A stretch of 64,000 bases of DNA, taken from the NCBI GenBank assembly GCA_018105865.1, contig CM030833.1:29808640-29872639 (forward strand), read 5' to 3'. How positions within the stretch are numbered: position 1 is the first letter of the stretch; every line of letters starts with the position of its first letter. This document shows, one piece after another, positions 36,801 through 48,100 of this stretch. Position numbers and translations under genes: made by a program. The notes below the pieces were generated by a model. That model saw only the letters and a list, made by a program, of their open reading frames with translations. It had not been told where the DNA came from and made no database searches. This DNA comes from Metaphire vulgaris (lineage: Eukaryota; Annelida; Clitellata; Crassiclitellata; Megascolecidae).

Positions 36801-37383
36801 GAATTTTGTCGGAGAATTTCTTCAAATCAACTAGATTTTTGCACATCTAGGGCCTATACAGCCTCTATTCAACAGGCCTTCGATAGGTTTCTCTCATACA
36901 GCGAATTAATTATAAAAACTTGTTTTTGTTGTCTGTAAAACCTGTTGTATAATGAATCAGATATCTTAAGGAAAAGTTGAGATGGTGGAAGACAAGAGTG
37001 CAAAATAAACATTGTGATATGTTTGAGCTGTTAAACAGAATTCCTGGGTGAAAACAGCACACATTTTGACGTTTTGTCCGCTGACGTCTTTAACCATTTG
37101 TCATCGTTGGCAGAATACTTTGATAAGTAGCCTAGGCTATTTCCTGACCAATAACATTGCAGATTACGATTGCCATACTAGACATCGGCACGCTACGCCT
37201 CTGGTTATAGTACAGTACATGGACTATAGGCGAGGGGTGGGTAGACTGCATTCGAGCACGAATTAAATCACGTGATATCATCCCATCATTAGATACCAAG
37301 AAAGACTTTGAAGTTTGATATTTTCACATTTCATTTTGATGCCGTGAAACGTTTATTGGCTTCTATGTAAACGTTAAGACCAT

Positions 37384-37463
37384 TTAACCCCTTAACCGTG
37401 TATTTAACTGTAACTCACTGTAAAATGGACGGATATATCTGGGATCCCCAGTTAAGGGGTTAA
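37384..37463. mobile_element. ~80-bp palindromic TTAA-bounded MITE
   Basis: Inverse orientation of the 3616 and 27309 copies (TAAAATGGACGGATATATC core), with TTAACCCCTTAAC and CAGTTAAGGGGTTAA ends. Confidence 0.75.
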
Positions 37464-37862
37464 GAAAACAGACTGTCAGACTAACAGACTAAACAACGCA
37501 TTTTGGTCCATTTTCTATCTTTAAAGGGGGTGTTAGGTCATCTGGAAAACTTCTGTTATTATATATTTGAAATCGGCACTTTCGACTATACACAGAACCT
37601 TAGATATGCGTAAAGATCCGAAAGAAAATGTATAAAGTCAATGCGGGCTTTTGGACATTTTGAACTATGAAGGCGTCTATAGACGTAAACTCCTATTAGA
37701 CCGGTATACGACCGATCACCATCACCCCTACTTATTGAGAGGTTAGAGAAGGGGAAAGGCATGCGTTAGGGTTTGGTCGTCCAACTTTTAATCTAAGAGT
37801 ACGCCCATTTGTCAGCGCATCTCTAAAATTCCATCTCAGGCCTATTCGGCATTTTAGACGAC

Positions 37863-40110
37863 CATGAGCGAGAACAACAGAAAGTCGAGTCTTTGATCGC
37901 CGGCATCGACGCCTTTGCATCGGAGAAGAAGAGGCCCGTCAGGTCCGTCTATCATGGACTGAATCTTGCCGAACACGACGAAAGATACGGACGATCGACG
38001 ACGGCGAGGTGACGCCACTGGTTCGAAGCATCGACAGTTCTTACGGAGGAGAGCCGCTGCCTCGCAGTGCACGGCGTCCGTCTTCAAGCGATGGCTGCTG
38101 CGTCGACTGCCGGTGGTAGACGCCCTGCGCACCTACAGACTGAAGGCCTGGATCGCCAGCGACATGGTCGCCGGGCTGAGCGTCGCCGTCGTGACCGTTC
38201 CGCAGTGTCTCGGTTACGCCAGACTGGCAAACGTGCCCGCCATACTCGGTCTGTACACGTCGTTTTTCCCCGTCCTCGTCTACTTCGTCTTCGGATCGTC
38301 TCGCCACGTTTCCATCGGGACAATGGCGTTCTGCAGTCTGGTGATGGCCGAGGCGATCAGAAAGCAGGGCTTGGGCGTACACGTGACGCCGGCGTCTCAC
38401 TACAACAACGCAACGAATGGCACCGTGGAGCCGTCATCAGTTTCGGCGTTCACTCCGGAAGAGATGAAGAAAATATCGGTCGTTGTGAGCGTTTCCTTTC
38501 TTGCCGGCGTCTTTCAGATTCTGATGAGCGTCTTTCGTCTTGGGATATTGGTGTCTTTCATGGCCGAGGCGTTTATCAGTGGCTATATGGCGGCTGGAGC
38601 CATCCGCATCATGACCATACAGATTCGCAATATGTTTGGTCTTCCGCCGATAGCAGGCTATTCCGGACCCGGAGAATATTTCTACAGCGTGTTCGTTATG
38701 CTTCGTAGTCTTCCGAACGCAAACCTATTCGAGATTTTCATTTCCGCGTTGTCCGTTGTGACTTTGGTCGTCGTGAAGAAGTGCATAAACGAGAGATTGG
38801 CGTCGAGAATCAAAGTTCCGATTCCAATCGACTTCGTCGTCGTCGTCATCTTCACGACGGCGTCGCATTTCGGTCAGTTCGAGGAGAAGTTCGGGGTGGA
38901 AATACTGAAGACCGTCCCGAAGGGAATTCCCGCAGTTACCGTTCCGTCGATTGGGATAATGACGAGCTGCGTATTCGACGCATTTATGCTGGCGATCGTT
39001 GCCTACATGACGCTGGGAATGATGGCCAAACTGTTAAGCCAACGTCACAACTACCCAGTGGACAACGACCAGGAACTCCTGGCAAACGGCCTGAGCGCCC
39101 TCGGCGGCGCCCTCTTCTGCAGCATCGCCCCGAGCGCCTCGCCTCCGCGCACCCTTCTGATGGAGTCGAGCGGCGGTCAGACCCAGGTCGCCTACGTCGT
39201 CAGTTCAGTGGTGATTCTACTGACGATGGTCGTGTTCGCTCCTCTGTTTCAACCGCTGCCAGTTTGTGTCCTCTGTAGCGTCATATTCGTCGCCTGCTTT
39301 CCACTGTTTCCACATTTTCTTGCGTGGTCAGAATACCGCAAGACGAACTTCTATGATCTGGCAATATACGCGGTTTCCATTTCCATGAACCTCGTATTTC
39401 CGCTCGACACTGGACTTCTCATCGGCATGGGATTCTCGCTTGTTCTCGTACACGTCCGAATGCTGAAACCAAATACAGGCAGACTTGCGATTAACGACGG
39501 AGACGTTATATTCTTGGACGAGAAGAACTATTCCAAGAGTCGTTCGATGAAGAATTTATCGATATTTCGTTTCGAATCGCCGATCTATTTTGCAACGTTG
39601 GAAGTTTTTGTGGAAGAACTGAGCAAATACACAGTTTCCCTTTCGTCTCTTAAGTCAAGAACGACTCATGTGGCGCTGAAAAAGATATCCACGCCAAAAC
39701 CGGAACTACTAGCGGAGGCCGAGGAAAATTCATGTTCTAAACCAGAGGTCGATATCGAAAGAACGTCTGTCGACGAGAATGGAGAAGACGACGCTCGAAA
39801 TGTCGTCTGTCCAAACCACGACGATTGTCATGTTATCAACGAAGAAATCGCATCCGATTCTAGACGCGAAGAGCGCAATTTTAAAATCATAGTCGTGGAC
39901 TGTTCGGCCATTTCGTTTCTAGATACGAGCGGAGCGAAGACGCTGGCGCGTCTGCACGGCGAATATTCGCAGTTTAACATTCGATTTCTGTTGGCAAACT
40001 GCTGCAGCGGCTTCGTCGACCAGCTGAAGAGAGTCGACCAGTGCAGGAATCTCATCGCGGAATCAGTGTACCCGTCAATTCAGGATATTATTGTGATATT
40101 TGGTAACTAA
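37863..40110 (+). CDS. SLC26/SulP anion transporter, paralogue B, N-terminus disrupted
   Basis: From about 38010 to TAA 40108-40110 the frame is open. It encodes the SulP core (VPQCLGYARLANVPAILGLY, FVFGSSRHVSIG), repeated hydrophobic segments, an acidic insert and a STAS domain (VVDCSAISFLDTSGAKTLAR) ending IFGN. The conserved N-terminal motif RSVYHGLNLAEHDERYGR is present at 37941-37994 but in another frame, which ends at TGA 38007. One surplus base between about 37995 and 38008 would join it to the main frame. The motif's frame has no upstream ATG. The ATG at 37864 is in the main frame but meets TGA at 37894. Alternatively an upstream exon joins at the acceptor TCTCAG ending at 37839. The gene is intronless over about 2.1 kb. 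It lies 4.4 kb downstream of paralogue A in the same orientation. Confidence 0.82.
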
Positions 40111-40165
40111 TTAGTATAGTTAAGCAGGCCTATACTAAACCTATTTGTCGATACTGATATCTAGT

Positions 40166-40368
40166 CAGTGGCGTAGCGAGGGAGGGCAGAGGGGGCGAAG
40201 CGCCCCAGGCGACACATGCTCCAGGGGCGGTACTTTCGAGATTTCTTAGATTTTTTGCTTGTCAGAGACTTTTTTGGAGAGTATTTTGTCGCTTGTCAGA
40301 CTTTTTGGGAGAATTGAGGGCGGCACTTTTTATCGCCCCGGGCGGCACTTTGCCTCGCTACGCCACTG
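40166..40368. mobile_element. hAT-like MITE, CAGTGGCGTAGC family
   Basis: Ends CAGTGGCGTAGCGAGG and the exact inverse CCTCGCTACGCCACTG. Flanks TATCTAGT and TATATAGT agree at 7 of 8 positions. About 203 bp, non-coding. Confidence 0.8.
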
Positions 40369-40892
40369 TATATAGTAGACCGATAGGGTCAACTAATGGA
40401 ATCCTGGCCATGCACCTCAAATGTTTGAAAGCTCCAAGCCAGTTGTCAGTATTTTCTATAGGTACTTCTTAAAGTCAGAAAATATATGACATTCTATTTT
40501 ATAAGAATTAAGCCGGAAAAACGAGAAATTCACAATTTCCTGGTAACTTATCTCAATCGTGGACTTGTGGTCAGAGCACCACAATATTTTATCAACAGGG
40601 GCGTAAAATCTGTTGTAGGCCTATAGTCTAATGAACCAGATATCTTAATACGCGCCTCTTCCCTCGATCGCCCTGCCATATTTATCAGTGGCGGCCATAG
40701 GCGGATTTTATTAAAGGCTAGAGTAGGCTTAAGCCTACCCAACTAATCCCACCAAAACAAATACTCTAAATCCGCCTATGGTGGCGGCTCAACAGAGGGT
40801 CCAGGGGGCCCGTGCCCCCATCGAATGCCCCCCCCAGTTGCCCCACCTGTTTGGACCCTATACTTAATAATCAATCATAATAGTGGGGTTGC

Positions 40893-41085
40893 CAGGGGCG
40901 TAGCGACGGGGGCATATCGGTATATATACCCGCCAAATCAGTCTACCTTAAAGTTTTTTATGTGATTTACATGTGGTTATATGTGGTTTATATGGTTTAT
41001 GTGGTTTATAGTTAAGATTTATACCCACCCAAAATATTTATACCCTCCCAAATCAAATTCCTGGGTAAACCTGGCTACGCCCCTG
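40893..41085. mobile_element. hAT-like MITE, CAGGGGCGTAGC ends, perfect duplication
   Basis: Ends CAGGGGCGTAGC and the inverse GCTACGCCCCTG. Both sides carry GGGGTTGC (40885-40892, 41086-41093). It interrupts an older GGCGGCTC-family copy. Confidence 0.8.
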
Positions 41086-41185
41086 GGGGTTGCGTGTATG
41101 TTACACGTGTGTAGTAGCTGCTGCGAGTTAAAAACTGTGTTTAGTGGGTAGCTAGACGGTTTTGTGATCTAATTTGATAATTTGA

Positions 41186-41247
41186 AGAAGAAGAAGAAGA
41201 AGAAGAAGAAGAAGAAGAAGAAGAAGAAGAAGAAGAAGAAGAAGAAG
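41186..41247. repeat. (GAA)n microsatellite
   Basis: About 20 GAA units, 0.9 kb upstream of the SH3RF1 start codon. Confidence 0.95.
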
Positions 41248-42128
41248 CCTATGCCGGTCTAAAAAGTATAATATAAAGTTTGAGAACGTACGTTTTCAAG
41301 AATATAATAATTATTAAATAAAATATTAAATAATAGTACCATTCTCGACGGCGTTTATAAGCGTCTCATTCGAAAGAGGGCGCAGTCATCCATTCGACAG
41401 GATCGCTATTATAAGAGTATAGTATCAGATAGTTGATGTCATCGGTGCGTCGAATGCTGTGGCTATATTAATGAAACCAGCGGTTTCAACTTTCTACGGA
41501 TTCATAGGAATTCATGTCGTGACTGAGAACCGCCCAGCATTAGAAAATATGATTTCTGAAAAACCTAGGTGTTTTCCCGACCCTGAGCCCGACTCAGACT
41601 CAGCTATGTTGTTTTGTAAGAAATAAATTTAATGTTGTAACTTGTGAGTAGGATAACGCTATAGCTACAATGTCGCGGTCTCTATGGTGTTGTTGCGATG
41701 TGCGACCATAGAAGTTAATAAATCGGAAGTGAGTGCTAATTTGCTAAAATGTCGGATGTAATTCAATGAGAAAGCGATCGTTGATTTATAATTATTGTTA
41801 CATTTTTTATGAATTTGAGAAAATATTTTGCGTTTAATTCGTTGGTCGAACGCAACAACTAAGCGTAAAATGGAATGGATTCGTAGATTTTAGACTGTCT
41901 GATGCTAACGAAGTGGCATTAATATGTGGAATAACGTCGGAGAAATCTGATACTAGTATCACGGACGCATTTGAAACTTTTGATACTTGTCGGATACTGT
42001 CCTGCGGCGGGAGAGGAGCGTGAGGCTGGGTGTTGTACCTTTCGTACCTTTCTCCTGGTTCGCTCTGTTCTTGACCGCTTCCATGTCTCTTTAGCAGTTT
42101 TGGCTCGTGGTATCGGGTAGTAGAAGCG

Positions 42129-45100
42129 ATGGATCAAAACACGCTGTACGAAATCCTCGAGTGTTCCGTGTGCATGGAGGTCTTGGATGGGACGAGCCGG
42201 GTCCTGCCGTGTCAGCACACCTTCTGTCGGCGCTGCCTTGACGAAATTGTCGCCACCAAGAAGTTCCTTCAGTGTCCCGAATGTCGAATGCCTGTCAATA
42301 AACGTGTTGAGGATCTGCCTCCAAATATTCTTTTGGTGCGATTACTTGAGACGATGAAGACCATGGCTCATCAGAGGAGCAGCAATTCACGCCACAATGC
42401 AGAGTGTGGGCGCTCATCTAACAGACATGCGACCAACAGAAATGCTAATTCCACGGTGAGTTTCTGCGGTGGCAGGTTTTTTGTCAGTTAGGATCATGTT
42501 GATTGTAGTTTTGTAACATTTGGCACTAAATATATTTGCAATTATTGGTAAATTTTACTAATGTTTTTACTTGCTTTGATTATTTGTTTAAAACTATTTT
42601 TTAAAAGAGTTGATTTAATTTCTTATGGGACTTAAAATTTGTTTTTGTACAGAATTCGAAGCCAAGCTATCCGTGTGCTAAAGCTTTATACAATTATGAA
42701 GCGCAAGAAGTTGGGTATGGGTTCAAATTATTGTGCTTTTGTTTTTTATAGACCAAAGTTTCACCAAACTCACAAAATATGATAGTGTTTGTTGTCATGA
42801 CATTTGTTTGCAGTGAGGTTTTAAGCAAGCAAGTAATCAAACCTTGATGATGTGACAGTCAAGTCAACTTCCACGCGTACCATTTTGCCCAGTGGATTAT
42901 TATTATCTATTCTTGGCAAGCCCCATATGGAGTGTAGCCGTCTCCACAATTAGTTGTCAGTTCGCTCTGTTCTATGCTTCCCTCGAGGTGATAGAGTCCA
43001 AGGTTTGGAGTTGGAGGACTCCTTGGTGGTTGTCTTTTTTACGGAGCTGGGTTTCCAGCCCAACATCCAGTCCTGCGTACGCCATATTCAGAATGAGATG
43101 GAGGGGTTGCTCTCGTTGAGACCGGCGACCATGTCGGATGAATACCTGCTCTGCATTGTCGCTGTTCACAACGAGGCAGATTCTTCCAGTGGTGTACGTC
43201 CGCACCGAGCGTATGTCAGCATGATCTCAGGTTGAGGGGAGGGTCACGCGGTAGCGAGCACACCCCACCATCCTCCATTTTTGTCCAGCCCAAGAAAAAC
43301 TTGCAAGAAATGTGCAACTGTTTGAAAAAATGCGTGAAAAGACCATTCATGTCAATCACAGTCGAATTTGTTTATTTAAGACATCAGCCTGACAAATCCA
43401 CACAGAAACAACCAAAAACCAGCCGTTTCTTGATGTTAGCTGTGCAGTAGGCTGCCAATAGGTGGTGCTTGCGCAGAGGTATCCAGTGCATAATGACACT
43501 TATGAATTACCGTATTGTTACATTACATTATGCTGTGCAGCATCATAATAGTGGGTGGCTATGTAATAAGACAAACAGTGTTTCCTCGTATACTTTTGTA
43601 TTTGTCAGCGACCTGAATTTCAAGAGAGGCGATGTTGTGAGACTTCGTAAGCAGATTGACGAGAATTGGTATCTCGGAGAAATTGGCAGCCAACAGGGAT
43701 ACTTTCCTTCAACATACGTTGAGGTATGAGGACATTACACAGACATTTTCAAAGTGTTTAGTCATGCTTGGTGATGGTTGGTTGCACGGATGGCAAATGT
43801 GTCTGTCCAGCATATCCTTGGTCATCCACATTTCTGATTCCTTCAACAGGTCCTGTCAGTACGCTACTTTCAGAGTAATTTTATTGGTGAGGTTAAGTTT
43901 CATTTTGCAAAGCTGTTTTCTGTACATTTAGTGAATCGTGGTGTTTTATTTGTTGAATTATAGGTTATTGTGCCATTACCTGGTGGGGTTCCTGCCTGCA
44001 AAGCGCTTTATGACTTTGTTATTGACGATGAAAATGAAAAGGATTGCTTGACTTTTCATAAGGTGTGAATTTCATATTGTGGGCTGCTTTAAGTTGGTTG
44101 TTTGCATGATCTGATTATACATACAAAAGGTGCATTTTCCTATTTAAAAAAACTATTTAATTAATTTTTTGAAAAACTGGCAAAATAACTAGCTTTCTGT
44201 GATGTTTTTGTGATACTTATTTTTGTATGTGAGGTTTGTTTAAGATGTTGGAAATTATGTTGCTATTGTTATATATAGAGATACTCAAGTTGTTGCAGAT
44301 GGGTACAAGAAGGAAATAATAATTTTTACAAATTGTAAAGAAAATATAGAAAAAGAGATATTGATCTAAAGATTGGTAGGAAGAGAGACAGACTATATAT
44401 GGGGCAGACATAGTGTAATTGTAGCAAAAGAATCTGTGGAAGGAGTTCAAAATTACTGAGAAGCAGATAAAGGTTATTGTACTCTTTTGGAGAAAGCGTG
44501 AAACACAAATTGCTCTCCAAATGTATTTAAATGTCAATATAAAAGCAAAAGACTTGCTGTAAAACTAAGAAATTATTTCAAGTATTGTATGTTATGAGCC
44601 TAGGGGTGCGCGAAGTTCACATGTTAATTTGGGGTACGTTTTAAAAAAGGTTTGGAACCGCTGCTCTAGGCAGCTTCTCGATAAATGGAGCAATGACTTT
44701 GCTGTGTCTTTGCAGGCGGAAACAATCATGGTTTTGCGCCGAGTCGACGATAACTGGGCAGAGGGAAAACTAGGCGATCGCATAGGAATATTTCCTCTCT
44801 CTTTTGTTGAGGTCAACTGTTTCTCACGTTGCTAACTTGTTTTGTCGCATCGTGCAAGTGTATTCTGAATATCTCATGGAGTTTCATATGCATGGAATAT
44901 TTGGCATTAAAGTTACTCTGATCCATTTGAAGCCAAAGTTTTTCCGATTTAACTTATCTTATTGTTTTTTGGTAATTACATAGATGTTTTGTGTTTTATA
45001 CATTGTGGTGAAATATAAATGGCTGTGCTTTGACTTTTACAGTTGAATGAGTCTGCAAAGTGTCTTATTGGGTGTATGGATGCAGTGAATGACAAGTAAG

Positions 45101-48100
45101 TTGTCTATGTCTGCTTTTGGTAAAGCATAGACTGATATAGCTGAATAGCTATTACTTGTTGTATTCTGTGTTGTTGTGTAAGTTTACTACTTGACACAGT
45201 TTCTCTGTTTGTTCTTGGAAACGTGATCGTTTAGGTGTTGCCGTGATGTTTGCGTGATTTTTTCATAATCTTGTGTTGAGTTTTTGAGCTTCCATCTTTG
45301 GACGAATAATTTTCCTTAGTTTCTGATTTTATGCTTTCTCGCTCATTTCATTTGGCTCACATCTTGATCGGGTTGAGTTGAGACAGAATAGTTATTGCTA
45401 ATCAACTTGTACAGGGTGGTGCAAAAAAAACGGACTATATTAAATGCAAACCTAAATGTGACTAGTCTGGTTTTCTTTTGCACCACCCTGTATATGAAAA
45501 CCCATGTCTGTGAATTTGTTATGTGTTCCTGTTAATAATGTTGCTCAGTATTACATAATACATTTTTCAGTTATGTTTTCCAGTTTAAGCTTGTTGAAAT
45601 TAATCCAGTATGATATTGCGTTGTTCACTTAGCAGTTGGAGTACATCTAATGTCGCTGCATTTGGTAACCCTTTGGCTACGAACAGAAACACTTACTCGT
45701 CGTCCAGTGCCTTTGTTGGGCCCTCGGTTGCTGCGACTCCCGTGGGGCCCCCACTGCCGATGCCAGTTGCGTCTACGATGCAGGCCATGAAGGTCACGCA
45801 GGCTTTGGCACACCATCGTCCTTCGGTGGGCGTCCCCTCGTCAGGTGTGGAGGTCAATACGCCAGTGAGTTCAGCAGCTTCTCTGCGAAAGAAGCCACTA
45901 CCTCTCATGTGAGTCTTCGGGGTTTCTGTTGTGGCAAACAGTTGGTTGAATTGGTGATGTATTTTGTTATTGAAGATGATGATGAAGTAGAAATTTACTT
46001 TTGTTATAGAGTTGGCTTCATCCATTTTTACTCACAATCTTTCTGTTTTATCTGTCTGTGTTTATTAACCCTTTGACCCTGATGGTCCATATAACCAATA
46101 GGTTATGAAGCTGAAATATCAGCATTACAGTGCGAAAGGGTTAAACAGTTGATGTTTCAAAGGATGGAGTAAAAGGAGATGAAATTTGATAAGAATTATG
46201 CTTGTACTATGGCTTTGTGTATTGCTAATCTTCTTTTGCAAAATGATCACAGATTTCATTGCATTATATAATAACAAATGGCAAAGAAAATTCTTTGAAA
46301 ATTAGGTTAAGATTGACAATGTGAACAAAATGCCTGTAAGATTCTTAGTACTGTAGAAAAACTGGATTTTGATAAAATGATAGAAAAAAGCATAAAGCAG
46401 AGATATAAACGTGAAATATCAGGGATCTTCGTTTTTTGCATTTGTAGTTATGAAGCCTTGTACAATTACAAACCAATCAAGGAGGATGAAATTGAGTTGA
46501 AGAAGGGCGAATGTTACACGGTCCTGCAAAAATGTCGCGACGGATGGTTCAAAGGTCGATCCCTCAGCACGGGAGTATTTGGCATCTTTCCAGGAAACTA
46601 CGTTAAGCAGATCGTGTCAGTAATTTTTCTTTAGTTTAGTTTCTAAGTTACAGGTTTCTCATTACAGTTGTTACGTTTTCTTGTTCGGGGCAATCCTTTC
46701 ACGTACTTGCTTATGCATATTTCCTTCGTTTTTTGTATTTTGTTTACTTTTTGAAGGATGTAATAGTTGAAATTGAAATGCTCTCCTTCCTATTGGTTAT
46801 TTTTGGTTTTGTTTTTCTTACTGTCTGCTGGTAAAAAGAAATTCATAAATATAGATTGAAAGAGTCTCCCAATGTAATTCTTTCAAGATTGTCTTTCCAG
46901 TATGCAGGAGCCATATCAGTTTATTATTACATGTATCATTTGTCTCAGACTCTTATCATTGTGCCAATGCACTTTTACTGCTCTGACTTGAGGCACTGGA
47001 ATTGGATATTTACTTTGATATAATTTCTTTGGTTGGTTTTCAGTGATGCATTTGGTGATCTTTGTAGCCTCCTGCCTCTCGATGATGTGGCGTTTGTACA
47101 ACAGTCACTTTCTCCGTCGACATCGGCCGGTGCCTCTGTTTCCCGAGGCATGCCACTGGGAACAGGCAAACAACAGGCGGCGTCAAAGGGTTCGTCGCAC
47201 GCCACGTACTACTGTGATGTTTCGGAGAACTCTTCTGCGCTCGGCCGTCGCCCGCGTTCTCGCCCGATAACGAACATAACCCAAGCCCAGATTCGGAACT
47301 CCGGCAATTCCTTCGTGACGTCGGTGGCAAACACCTCGCGCTGCCACCGCGCCGCCGCCGACGGCTTCGTCTCCGCCGACGTCGGCGGAAGCTGCAGTCC
47401 GACCTGGCTCAACCTGATGACCCACCCGAGGTCGTCGGCCAGCGCGGACTGCGCGACCGCGAATTCCACTTCGTCGGGGCGGCACAAAGTGCAGCGTTCT
47501 GCCACCTGCAGGACGCGGTCGGTCTCCCGAGTGCCGCTGTCGGTGCTTGTCGGCGACCAGACAATGTCGGACGGTTTAGATTCCGAGAATTTGCGGACGA
47601 TGCTTCAAGGCCTGACGCTCACAGAACCAGATGACCCTGGCGCCGACGGTTCGGTCAACGGAGGCTGTCAGGTGATGGCTAGAAATTCTGCCACTGTCGG
47701 TTCCAGTTCGGTGCATAGTGCTGATTCGGATAAGGTATTTTCACAGGATTTTCAGTCTTTGTTGCTTTTAGACATATCGCACTTGGCCAGCAATGTTGCC
47801 TCCCAATACATTTACTCATTCTGAGATATAATTTGTTTTCCACATTGATGTGTAATTTTAATGAATTTTTAAAAAGTTATTTCCAAAGTGTAAAACTATT
47901 ATGCGAAATTTTTGTCTGTTTTAATTTAGCTATGTTTCAAGTGGCAGGCCTGAATAGTGTTGGCTTTGGTCAAAACTTTTAACTAAGGCTAAACCCTTGT
48001 CAGAAAATGAGATCATTTGTAATTTTTCGAATGCTGTTCTTATTGATTGAGACTTTCCAGGTTTTGATTTTATATAAAAATTTTCTTCAGCCTTCTCCAA

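Larger units (their letters stand above)
33474..37838. other. Intergenic region between the two SLC26 genes
   Basis: AT-rich. Holds the CATGGGCGTCC element (33568-33838), diverged local duplications around 34240-34460, 34550-35240 and 35400-36060, a segment (36534-36592) that recurs 3' of paralogue B, and a TTAA MITE (37384-37463). No exon is convincing, although an upstream exon of paralogue B could be hidden here. Confidence 0.5.
40111..42128. other. Intergenic region, dense in hAT-like MITEs
   Basis: Contains the CAGTGGCGTAGC element (40166-40368), the segment shared with 36534 (40604-40673), inverted CAGTGGCGGCCATAGGCGGA pieces at 40686-40790, a truncated GGCGGCTC copy (about 40783-40884) split by the element at 40893-41085, and (GAA)n. 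The SH3RF1 promoter and 5' UTR should occupy the last few hundred bases. Confidence 0.6.
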
